The notes under the pieces: model-generated
What the model saw: only the letters and a program-made list of their open reading frames with translations
What the model was told of the DNA's origin: nothing
The model's database searches: none
NCBI RefSeq assembly: GCF_007741515.1
Contig: NZ_CP036263.1
Coordinates: forward strand, 434,001 to 498,000
Source of the DNA: Adhaeretor mobilis
Lineage (GTDB): Bacteria > Planctomycetota > Planctomycetia > Pirellulales > Lacipirellulaceae
Reading direction: 5' to 3'
DNA length: 64,000 nt
Shown: one piece after another, positions 26,587 to 34,123 of the stretch
How the letters are laid out: every line of letters begins with the position of its first letter
Numbering within the stretch: position 1 is the first letter of the stretch
Position numbers and translations under genes: made by a program

Positions 26587-27353
26587 GCGACCTCGACTTT
26601 CTGAATTGCTGCAAAGAACTGGCCGATGCGGGAACACCTTACGTGTTGGTCACGCTGATCGAGGCAATTGGATCAACCCCGCAGGACATTGGCGCGCGAA
26701 TGCTTGTGACCAGCGGCGGAATTTCTGCCGGTACGGTTGGCGGCGGACGGGTCGAGGCGAAAGCGATTGCCGAAGCGCAAGCGATGCTCGACGGGGGAGT
26801 CGACCATCTCCTTCATGACTGGAGTCTGAAAGCCGACGTGGGCATGACCTGTGGTGGTCGCATGCGAATGTTCTTCCAAACCTTCGGCATGCCGAGCTGG
26901 CAGGTAATTATCTTCGGCGCGGGGCATGTCACCCAAGCGCTCACGCGGCAATTGCTGCACTTGCCGAGTTGCGGAGTGACATGCATCGACCCGCGCGCAG
27001 AATGGCTAGAGCAGCTTCCGGCAGGAATCGCAACTATCCAAACCGACGACCCACCAGCAGAAGTCGAGAGACTGCCTGACGATGCCTACGTCCTGTGCAT
27101 GACCCGCGGCCACGCGAGCGACCTGCCAGTGTTGCAGCGCATTTTTCAATCGGGCCGCACGTTCCCGTTCCTCGGTGTGATTGGTAGCCGTGCGAAAGCC
27201 GCCGTGCTACGCAAGGAACTTGCCGAGACGGGTATTCCCGCGGAGCAAGCCCAGTTCCACTGCCCCGTGGGATTGCCGATCGGCTCGAATCACCCGGGGG
27301 AGATCGCGGTGAGTATCGCGGCGCAGTTGTTGGAAGTGCGTGGATCTACCTAG
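26583..27353 (+). CDS. xdhC: XdhC molybdenum cofactor insertion/sulfuration factor
   Basis: 256 residues. It binds Moco and delivers the sulfurated form to XdhB. Seen: the N-terminal domain with GSTPQDIGARMLV and GGISAGTVGGGRVE, a Rossmann-type GAGHVTQAL motif, and FLGVIGSRAKAAVLRKEL with the ending PVGLPIGSNHPGEIAVSI, all standard for XdhC/CoxF. It overlaps xdhB by four bases (ATGA), so it is translationally coupled and last in the operon. A family C inverted repeat starts eight bases after its stop. Confidence 0.94.
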   Translation: MSDLDFLNCCKELADAGTPYVLVTLIEAIGSTPQDIGARMLVTSGGISAGTVGGGRVEAKAIAEAQAMLDGGVDHLLHDWSLKADVGMTCGGRMRMFFQTFGMPSWQVIIFGAGHVTQALTRQLLHLPSCGVTCIDPRAEWLEQLPAGIATIQTDDPPAEVERLPDDAYVLCMTRGHASDLPVLQRIFQSGRTFPFLGVIGSRAKAAVLRKELAETGIPAEQAQFHCPVGLPIGSNHPGEIAVSIAAQLLEVRGST

Positions 27354-27360
27354 AAAGTTT

Positions 27361-27506
27361 CGTTAGCCGACGAGCTTGCTCGCCGCGCGGTTCGGGAATT
27401 CATTCACGCACCGCATCTCCAAAAGAGCTCCCCAAAGTGAGATAGTTCAACTAGGAATTCTCTTGCCCAAGGCAGACATCACGGCGAGCAAGCTCGTCGG
27501 CTAACG
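27361..27506. repeat. Family C inverted repeat
   Basis: Arms 27361-27390 and 27480-27506 carry TTAGCCGACGAGCTTGCTCG and its complement around a loop of about 90 bases. Related copies are at 29659-29976, 51016-51128 and 61571-61700. The position right after xdhC suggests a possible transcription-stop role there, but copies elsewhere show it is a dispersed element. Confidence 0.82.
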
Positions 27507-27559
27507 ACTCTCCACATAATGGCCAACCACTCGCGCAATTGGTTCTCTTGAACAACACT

Positions 27560-27640
27560 CCCGGCACTCATCACCTCGCGATCGGCACCGAATGTTGCGA
27601 AAAGTTCGAAGCGATACGCAAAGTGCTCAGCGACCGTGAG
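27560..27640 (+). pseudogene. Remnant of an anti-sigma zinc-finger gene
   Basis: The short translated stretch HHLAIGTECCEKFEAIRKVL closely matches VEHHLAICTECCEEFEALMHVL of the anti-sigma candidate at 31307-31540, at both DNA and protein level. The first zinc-ligand Cys of H-x3-C-x2-C has become Gly here. No intact start, N-terminal half or matching C-terminus remains, and a family C repeat lies just upstream. It reads best as a decayed duplicate. Confidence 0.6.
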
Positions 27641-27856
27641 TGCTTGCTGGCACGGAGTGAATTGGGCTTTTCTCGCATCAACGTTGAGCATCAACTCATA
27701 GTGCCACCGGCTCAGGGTTTGGCGATGCTACGTTTCCTGCGCATTCTTTAGGTACCCCTCGAACGAGTTGTAGTATATTGGTGGTTGCCGGCCACTTGTG
27801 AGGGTTCGACGAGTCGGAGAGATGTAGTATCAGCTTGTACTATTGAGGGCAAAGCG

Positions 27857-29662
27857 ATGAAGTCAATCTTACCATTGAGTCAGACCGTCCGAGCGGGTGT
27901 TGCAGTCGTGTCTCTGTTGCTCGCTCATGGACAAGAAGCCGATGCTGCGTTTACCGAACACGGAGCCACGGTACTTGGCGGGGCAAATTTTAATTCTCGC
28001 AGCGCTTCGCTGGCCGATATCGACAACGATGGCGATCTCGACGTCATGTTTCAGGGAGTTCCCGGCGCTCAGCAACTCTTTCGCAACAACATCATCGGCA
28101 GCGGATCGCTTTCGTTTACCAACATCTCCAACGCATTGCCCGCTGGTTTGGGGTCCTCCTGGAGCGCCGCCTGGGGCGACTACGACGGCGACGGCAACAT
28201 GGATGTCTTCGTTGGTCAATCCAATCCTAGTAACGATACGGGTGATGTACTGCGCGGCGACGGCTTGGGAGGCTTCACAAACACGAGCGTCGCCGTTGGG
28301 TTAGACGATCCCGGCTTCCACCAAAATATTGCCTGGGTCGATATCGATAACGACCGCGACCTGGACCTGATCTTTGGTATGGAAGGTCCCGAGAAGCATG
28401 AAATCTACTTGCAAGGCTCAGGAGGTTCGTTCACGCCGGTTGGTGCTGCGGTCGGATTTCAAGAACCGTTCGGAGCTAAAGGCTATGGCATGGCCGTTGG
28501 AGATACGGATGGCGATGGAGATCTCGACATTTATATTTCAACCTGCATTTTTGGCGGCAACATCCGCAATAACTTCTATGAGAATCAGCTGGCACAAACC
28601 GGCTCGTTGAGCTTCATCGATATTGCCGACGGCAATGGCACACAGTATTTGGAAAATAGCTACGGCTCGGAGTTCTACGACTTCGACGACGATGGCGACC
28701 TCGATCTGTTCATGGTCGGGGCCGATGCCCAAGACAGCAAGATTTTTCGCAACGATGGCAGTAACCAGTTTACGGACGTAGACAGCCTCACGGGGCATCC
28801 CCTGCTGAGCGATAACGGCGGCGACCTCAACGGCGGCAAAGCGATCGATTACGACAACGACGGCGACCTCGATCTGTTCTTCCACGATCACCGGCCTGGC
28901 TCAGGTAGGGACGTGGCACGCAAGCTCTATCGCAACGACGGCAACTGGAGTTTTACCGATGTCACGATTCTCGAAGGTCTCAACGAAGCGAATGAAGGGG
29001 CGTACGACAGCACTTGGGCGGACATTGACATGGATGGCGATCAAGATCTCATTGCGCCCACTGACGGCGGCTCCAGCGAACGCGTTTACCTCAGTGATGC
29101 ATCGACCAACGACAATCACTGGCTCGCGATCAACTTGTCTGGCCCGTCGGACAACACGAGCGGCATCGGAGCAGTCGTTTACGCGACCCTCGACGAAGGC
29201 ACACCGGAGCAACGCACGCTACGCCGTGAGGCGAACACCAATGCAGGCACGTTCAACCAAAGCGATGTGCCGGTACACTTTGGCTTGGGTGACGAGACAC
29301 TCATCGACGAGTTGAAGATCGCGTGGCCCGACGGGACCGTGCAGATCATAAACGACGTGACCGTGGATCAATTCCTCGACGTCAAGACGCCCGGCGATTT
29401 TGATGGCGACCACCAAGTCGACCTCGACGATCTGGCCCAGTGGCAAGCCGACTATGGAATCGGCCCCGGCAGCGACTCCAACCTCGACGGCTTGAGCAAT
29501 GGCTTCGACCTGCTCGCTTGGCAGCAGCAATTCGGCAACGGTGTGAAACCTCCGACGGCTACGCAAGTTGTGCCTGAGCCTTCGATCGCAATACTTCTGC
29601 TGCTATTGGCCGCGGCAGCGGTGGCCTGCGGTAGGCGAAACTTGGCAGATAACTTTTCTTAG
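27857..29662 (+). CDS. FG-GAP/VCBS repeat protein with ASPIC domain, dockerin-like repeats and PEP-CTERM
   Basis: 601 residues from the ATG at 27857 (MKSILPLSQTVRAG), the first start giving a signal peptide; a TTG at 27785 would add 24 residues. Multiple Ca-binding D-x-D-x-D-G-D-x-D motifs (DIDNDGDLD, DYDGDGNMD, DTDGDGDLD, DFDDDGDLD, DYDNDGDLD, DMDGDQD) mark FG-GAP/VCBS propeller blades. An ASPIC/UnbV-type stretch follows (HFGLGDETLIDELKIAWPDG). A dockerin-like pair (GDFDGDHQVDLDDLAQWQ) and VPEPSIAILLLLL close the protein. It is secreted and wall-associated; adhesion or matrix binding is plausible but unproven. Confidence 0.9.
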   Translation: MKSILPLSQTVRAGVAVVSLLLAHGQEADAAFTEHGATVLGGANFNSRSASLADIDNDGDLDVMFQGVPGAQQLFRNNIIGSGSLSFTNISNALPAGLGSSWSAAWGDYDGDGNMDVFVGQSNPSNDTGDVLRGDGLGGFTNTSVAVGLDDPGFHQNIAWVDIDNDRDLDLIFGMEGPEKHEIYLQGSGGSFTPVGAAVGFQEPFGAKGYGMAVGDTDGDGDLDIYISTCIFGGNIRNNFYENQLAQTGSLSFIDIADGNGTQYLENSYGSEFYDFDDDGDLDLFMVGADAQDSKIFRNDGSNQFTDVDSLTGHPLLSDNGGDLNGGKAIDYDNDGDLDLFFHDHRPGSGRDVARKLYRNDGNWSFTDVTILEGLNEANEGAYDSTWADIDMDGDQDLIAPTDGGSSERVYLSDASTNDNHWLAINLSGPSDNTSGIGAVVYATLDEGTPEQRTLRREANTNAGTFNQSDVPVHFGLGDETLIDELKIAWPDGTVQIINDVTVDQFLDVKTPGDFDGDHQVDLDDLAQWQADYGIGPGSDSNLDGLSNGFDLLAWQQQFGNGVKPPTATQVVPEPSIAILLLLLAAAAVACGRRNLADNFS

Positions 29663-29976
29663 CCGTCGCCCTTGCTGGCCGCGCGGGTTGAGTTCTTGCA
29701 ATCGACTTGACAACTGGCTTACGCATGAACAAGAAACTTAGCAGGAGAAGAGCACGACTTCAAAAGGCGAGCATTTTCCTAATCTGCGTCGTTGTATTTA
29801 TTGGTGTGCCTATGTGCATTCGGAATTATGTGAGGACAGGGGACGCCTATAGCCTTGTCAATCTCGCAGCTGTGTTGGCAGCTGCTATCGTTTTGTGTGT
29901 CAGGGCTTTTCGTCGTCAATAGCAGGCTTTGGCTGTTCTCTACTTTAGATATCGCGGCAGCAAGCCCGTCGGCTAA
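29659..29976. repeat. Widely spaced family C arms enclosing a small gene
   Basis: TTAGCCGTCGCCCTTGCTGG (29659-29683) and its imperfect complement at 29953-29976 are family C arms. They are about 270 bases apart, and the small membrane-protein gene 29725-29922 lies between them. The left arm includes the stop codon of the FG-GAP gene. Confidence 0.65.
29725..29922 (+). CDS. Small two-helix membrane protein
   Basis: 65 residues from the ATG at 29725. A strongly basic N-terminus (MNKKLSRRRARLQK) is followed by a first hydrophobic helix (ASIFLICVVVFIGVPMCI), a short loop and a second helix (VNLAAVLAAAIVLCV), ending RAFRRQ. The pattern is that of a genuine inner-membrane miniprotein with both ends cytoplasmic. 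Family not recognised. It lies between two family C repeat arms. Confidence 0.5.
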   Translation: MNKKLSRRRARLQKASIFLICVVVFIGVPMCIRNYVRTGDAYSLVNLAAVLAAAIVLCVRAFRRQ

Positions 29977-30003
29977 CTTCTCGCTCCACCACAGCATGCC
30001 TTT

Positions 30004-30513
30004 TCATGCAACGGGCTCGTTCGAGCAACACGCCTGGCAAGCATCTGCTAGGCACCACACCGATGCTCCCAGTAGTACAAAGTCTTTCAAGACGAACTGC
30101 CCCGGGGCGACCGATAGTGCAGGGAAGCCGCCGAGGGATTCTTCCCAGATGCCGGGCGTGGTGAGTAGGAAGCTGAGTGTGGTGAGGAACATGCCGATGG
30201 CGAGTAGGCTTCCCAGGGCGGCCGCTCGCGCGGAGAAGGGGCGGAGGGCGAGCAGCAACGCGATTATGATTTCGACGACCCCGAGGGCGGTCGAAAATCC
30301 GCGCACGCTCATCACAGAATACGCCCAACTCATCAGTGGGCTGTTCTTCACGAAGCCGGAGATTCCTTCCGCTTCGTACTGGGTGAATTTCATGCCGCCG
30401 ATCCAAAGGACGACAATCGCCAGGCCATAGAAGGTAAGATAGCGGCCGAGGTTTTAGAGCTTGCTGAGTCTTGCGCTGTTACAGAATTGATTGGTAGTTT
30501 CGAGATTATTCAT
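30004..30513 (-). pseudogene. DUF417 (YkgB/RclC-like) membrane protein gene with in-frame stop
   Basis: The sequence MKFTQYEAEGISGFVKNSPL onward, with ALGVVEIIIALLLALRP and LTTLSFLLTTPGIWEE, matches DUF417. E. coli RclC is the known member, in reactive chlorine resistance. Homology clearly continues upstream of the ATG at 30393 (NLGRYLTFYGLAIVVLWIGG), in frame to an ATG at 30513, but codon 20 of that frame is TAA (30456-30454). Without the stop the protein would be 168 codons long. As it stands only a truncated product lacking part of the first helix could be made. A sequencing error is possible. It is divergent from the ECF sigma gene. Confidence 0.75.
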
Positions 30514-30697
30514 GGGGTAAACTCACTGATGAGGGGGTTGGTTCTATTGCTAGGCTCGCCTTCTCGAGCGAGTCCCGTAGTAGATTAGACTCCTGGTGTG
30601 ATACGACTCTTACTTTGAAAAACGGATTCTTTCTCTCGATACTTGGTAATACCTGCCTCAGAAACCGCGTCAGAAGGAAGTAGCCGGCACGACGACC

Positions 30698-31303
30698 ATG
30701 AAACTTGCCAACCAGCAGTGGATTGCACGACTTCGAGAGGAAGGTCCGCAGTGTGATGCTGCGTTGGCAGAGCTACGACAACTGTTGTTGCGTCGATTGC
30801 AGAATACGTTTCGGGCGCGCCCTGACTTGACTGGCAATTTCGCCGAGGACATGGCGCAGGAGGCGCTCCTCAAGATATTGAAGAGCCTCGATACCTTTGA
30901 AGGACGTAGCCAGTTTACTACGTGGGCAACCACGATTGCCATTCGCACGGCCTACTCTGAGCTACGCAAACGGCAGTGGAAAGATGTGTCGTTGGAGCAG
31001 GTAGTCGCCGATGCCGGATCGCTAGAGCCTACTAGTGAAGATCAAGCGTTACCGGAATTCGAAAGCGACCGCGCCGAGTTGGTTGATGCCATGCACGACG
31101 CGATCCGTAACGATCTGACGGCGAAGCAACAGGAGGTCCTGCTGGCAGAGCTTGCTGGCGTGCCCTTGGAGGAGATCGCTCGTCGCACGGACAGCAATCG
31201 TAATGCGATCTACAAATTAACCCACGACGCCAGGAAGCGACTGAAGCGGTCACTGGAAGAACGCGGATTTTCCGCTGAAGATTGGCAGGCGGCGAGAACC
31301 TAG
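30698..31303 (+). CDS. ECF-type RNA polymerase sigma factor
   Basis: 201 residues. Region 2 is seen as DMAQEALLKILKSLDTFEGRSQFTTWATTIAIRTAYSELRK-like sequence (about residues 46-90), and region 4 as LTAKQQEVLLAELAGVPLEEIARRTDSNRNAIYKLTHDARKRL-like sequence with its helix-turn-helix (about 130-180). There is no extra C-terminal domain. It is followed after three bases by a small zinc-finger protein that is probably its anti-sigma factor. It is divergent from the broken DUF417 gene, an obvious candidate for its regulon. ATG at 30698. Confidence 0.92.
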   Translation: MKLANQQWIARLREEGPQCDAALAELRQLLLRRLQNTFRARPDLTGNFAEDMAQEALLKILKSLDTFEGRSQFTTWATTIAIRTAYSELRKRQWKDVSLEQVVADAGSLEPTSEDQALPEFESDRAELVDAMHDAIRNDLTAKQQEVLLAELAGVPLEEIARRTDSNRNAIYKLTHDARKRLKRSLEERGFSAEDWQAART

Positions 31304-31306
31304 CTT

Positions 31307-31540
31307 ATGGCACTATCACGCAAACAACTTGATACTCTGCTCGGCATGTTATCGCTCACTCGACCGGACGAGATTGCGTGCGATGAGTGCACGGAGAAAC
31401 TCTCCCAGTTCGCAGAGAACAGCCTTGCCGGCAAGACGGTGCCCGAGGGCCTGGAAGCGGTCGAGCATCACCTGGCCATTTGCACCGAATGTTGCGAAGA
31501 ATTTGAAGCGCTGATGCATGTGCTGCGCGATAGCCAATAG
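31307..31540 (+). CDS. Zinc-finger anti-sigma factor candidate
   Basis: 77 residues. CDECTEKL and H-LAI-C-TE-CCEEFEAL form a C-x2-C plus H-x3-C-x2-C arrangement, the zinc-containing anti-sigma (ZAS) signature. There is no membrane helix, so this would be a soluble anti-sigma of the redox-sensing kind. The start lies three bases after the sigma stop, which implies co-translation. A decayed relative is at 27560-27640. Confidence 0.78.
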   Translation: MALSRKQLDTLLGMLSLTRPDEIACDECTEKLSQFAENSLAGKTVPEGLEAVEHHLAICTECCEEFEALMHVLRDSQ

Positions 31541-31758
31541 TGGTGCCCTGCCCTGTCGTGTTTTTGTGGGTGGAACCGTACCAAGGATCAGAATCCGTCA
31601 GCGCAAACACAGCCAGTAGGGGCGTAGGCTAGGGGCTTAAGGTGTTTCGCTCCGAGGCGAGTTATCCACTACAATTGATTCCTCATCTCCTGAAGCCTCA
31701 GGTAGGGTAGGCTTTATTACATAGGTTTCTGTCAAACTACTAGTAGCCCGAAAACGCC

Positions 31759-32235
31759 ATGAAGATCCTTATTCCTGTACTTCTCTTGCTGCATGCTTCG
31801 TTACCTGCCCAGGAGGTAGAGGGCGAAGCGGGTGTTCGACGTACGGTGAACGCGTGGGTTGAGTCGTTTAATAAGAACGACCCGCAGGTAATCTCGGGAT
31901 TCTACGAAGTTGATGAAACGGTGGAGATGCTAGCCTCAAATGGACTGTCATTGAGGGGCCACAAGGAAATCTCTGACTCGTATGTGCGCGACATGAAAGC
32001 GGTCAAATTCTACAACTCAAAATCTCAAAAGATGAGAATTCGAGTCTTCGACAAGACTGCTCTTGTCTCGTTCATACACCGATTCAAGTACGAGATACTT
32101 GGAGATGGCACCCATTGTGAAGTCCACATCCGCACCACGACTACCTTACGTCAGACGAAAGACGGTTGGCGGATCGTGATGGAGCATTCTTCAGCCATTC
32201 AAGGAATCGAGCGCGTGAAGGTCATTGCGAAATAA
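31759..32235 (+). CDS. Secreted NTF2/SnoaL-like protein
   Basis: 158 residues. A short signal peptide (MKILIPVLLLLHASLPAQ) is followed by VRRTVNAWVESFNKNDPQVI, the amphipathic helix that opens NTF2-like (DUF4440/SnoaL) cone folds. The strand pattern ends HIRTTTTLRQTKDGWRIVMEHSS, again characteristic. Members range from enzymes to binding proteins, and no active-site set can be assigned. It is a single gene with 218 bases upstream in which no promoter stands out. Confidence 0.75.
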   Translation: MKILIPVLLLLHASLPAQEVEGEAGVRRTVNAWVESFNKNDPQVISGFYEVDETVEMLASNGLSLRGHKEISDSYVRDMKAVKFYNSKSQKMRIRVFDKTALVSFIHRFKYEILGDGTHCEVHIRTTTTLRQTKDGWRIVMEHSSAIQGIERVKVIAK

Positions 32236-32346
32236 CAAGTTGCCAGGCCATGCGACAACTGCTTGCCATGCGACGTTCTGGTTGAGGGGTCCTATCGCTC
32301 GAAGAACGAAAGCGAAATCCGGTCGCCTCCCCCAATAGATAGTGGA

Positions 32347-32533
32347 TAGCACCGACACTTCATCCGTCGGTGGCGTTGCCCGCTCGCCAGGATTGCTCGG
32401 ATAAGTGTCGGTGTGCGGAGCACAAGAGGCCAGCCGGTTCTGCATCTCGAGCGCCTCTTGTCTTCGACACCGACACTCGGCCTGTCGTGCGAACACGCCA
32501 AATCACCCTCTTGAGGCTGGAGTGTCGGTGCTA
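32347..32533. repeat. Nested palindromes built on a CACCGACACT motif
   Basis: The outer arms TAGCACCGACACT (32347-32359) and AGTGTCGGTGCTA (32521-32533) are perfect. Inside, AGTGTCGGTGT (32405-32413 region) pairs with ACACCGACACT (32467-32477), and inside that ACAAGAGGC (32422-32430) pairs with GCCTCTTGT (32453-32461). That is three nested levels. The 477-base gap 32236-32712 holds no supported gene. Confidence 0.75.
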
Positions 32534-32712
32534 CCCGCTCGATGATCTGGGCGACTTCGCGCCCAGTTTATTTGTCGTGAAAACGAATATTTCTATGATA
32601 ACCAGCATTCAATAGAAGACACCGTTAGTAGAGCAAGAATTCTTATCGGGATGTTCTTATGAGGACGACTTCGTCTAAGGGGGAATTGCTCTACTCAGCC
32701 AGGATGGCCGAG

Positions 32713-34011
32713 CTACTCCGCCAAATCAACTCGCACCAACTCCTCGTCATTTCGCGCGAACACGCTTTTCATCGCAAACGCGGGGTGCGACCAAATGGTC
32801 ATGCGACGTTGCACCTTGCGGGTGGGCTTGATGAGGTGCGCGCGGGCGATTTCCTCGTAACCGGCGCCGGTCAGGCGGGCTTGGATGAGCTCGCCCTGCT
32901 CGTTGGCGAGGTACACGCGCTCGCCGCTCATCTTGCCGTGCGGAATGAGGAAGGCATTCCACCAGCGGCCCTTGCCGGTTGCCTTGAGGGTTTCCCACAC
33001 TTGCTCGCCGGTGTCGGTGCGCACGCAGCGGAGTTGGCCATAACTGCTCATGCCGTAGATGAACTTCTCCGTGACGATCGAGGTTGGCATGATCGAGTGC
33101 AGGCTATTGTTCTTCAGATCGTTATTGCTGGGGTCAGTACGCCAGAGTTCCTTGGGTGTGAGGCCATTCTCTCCCAGGTCGAGCATCAACGGGCCTTCGT
33201 AAAAAGCAGTGAGGAACAGGCGATTACCCAGCTTTCTTGGCGTGGGAACGCATAGGGCGTAACGCACGGGGAACGGGTGCTGCCAGAGAAGTGCGCCGGT
33301 GGCCGGATCGAGCGACGACACATGCGATGCGTGCCAGATGATCAGTTGCCGGCGGCCGCCGAACTCCAGGATTACCGGCGCACAGTAGCCGACATCCGGA
33401 TCGTCGAGGGCGCGCCAAAGTTCCTCACCAGTGTGTTTGTTGAAGCTCACGACCAGCGCGCCGTCTGCACCGCCGACGAGCACAATCAGCTGGTCCCCGT
33501 CCACCAGCGGAGCCCCAGCCATGCCCCACGTGGGTAGCTTGGTGCCGTAGTCCTCGACGCAGTGTTTTCCCCAAACGATATCCCCCGATTTGACATCGAA
33601 GCAAAATAGATGCCCGACCGCGCCGAGCGTGTACACGCGGTTGCCATCCACGGTGGGCGTAGCACGCGGACCGGCGGGGTAGCTGATCGAGTAGGGAGCG
33701 TCGTACTTGTGCGACCACAGTGGGTCGCCAGTGGAAGCATCGAAGGCGTGAACACGTTCGAGGTTTTCCTTCGCTAAGCGATCCGTCACGAAAACCCGCC
33801 CGTCTGCGACGGCAGGTCCTGCGTACCCTTCGGCAATCGGTGCGGACCAAACTCGCGGAAGCTCCGCGGGGAGTTTTTCTACGATGCCTGTCTCACGCCA
33901 AACGATATCACGCTGCGGGCCGCCCCATTGGGGCCAATCTTCAGCGTCGGCAGTGGATACGACTAAGAAGCTGAGAAGCAAAATCAACGCTGATAATTTG
34001 CGGTCCATCAT
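32713..34011 (-). CDS. Secreted PQQ-like beta-propeller protein
   Basis: 432 residues from the first of two ATGs at 34011/34008 (MMDRKLSALILL), preceded by GAAAGAG. A signal peptide is followed by WPQWGGPQRD and repeated propeller blades with D-x-x-T/S-G-x-x-x-W signatures: FDASTGDPLWSH, FDVKSGDIVWG, FNKHTGEELW, LDPATGALLWQ, VRTDTGEQVWE. No catalytic Asp/Glu set of PQQ alcohol dehydrogenases is obvious, so the fold may serve binding or scaffolding as in BamB. It lies 112 bases after sdhA on the same strand, where sdhB might be expected. Confidence 0.85.
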   Translation of the reverse strand: MMDRKLSALILLLSFLVVSTADAEDWPQWGGPQRDIVWRETGIVEKLPAELPRVWSAPIAEGYAGPAVADGRVFVTDRLAKENLERVHAFDASTGDPLWSHKYDAPYSISYPAGPRATPTVDGNRVYTLGAVGHLFCFDVKSGDIVWGKHCVEDYGTKLPTWGMAGAPLVDGDQLIVLVGGADGALVVSFNKHTGEELWRALDDPDVGYCAPVILEFGGRRQLIIWHASHVSSLDPATGALLWQHPFPVRYALCVPTPRKLGNRLFLTAFYEGPLMLDLGENGLTPKELWRTDPSNNDLKNNSLHSIMPTSIVTEKFIYGMSSYGQLRCVRTDTGEQVWETLKATGKGRWWNAFLIPHGKMSGERVYLANEQGELIQARLTGAGYEEIARAHLIKPTRKVQRRMTIWSHPAFAMKSVFARNDEELVRVDLAE

Positions 34012-34123
34012 CGTCTCTTTCGTTACTGAAAGGGGAGCACCATCTGGATGCAACGCTTCCCAATCGAGCGAATCACGACGTTATTACGATATGCATTCGT
34101 CCCGTCTTACAGCACAGACTCTG

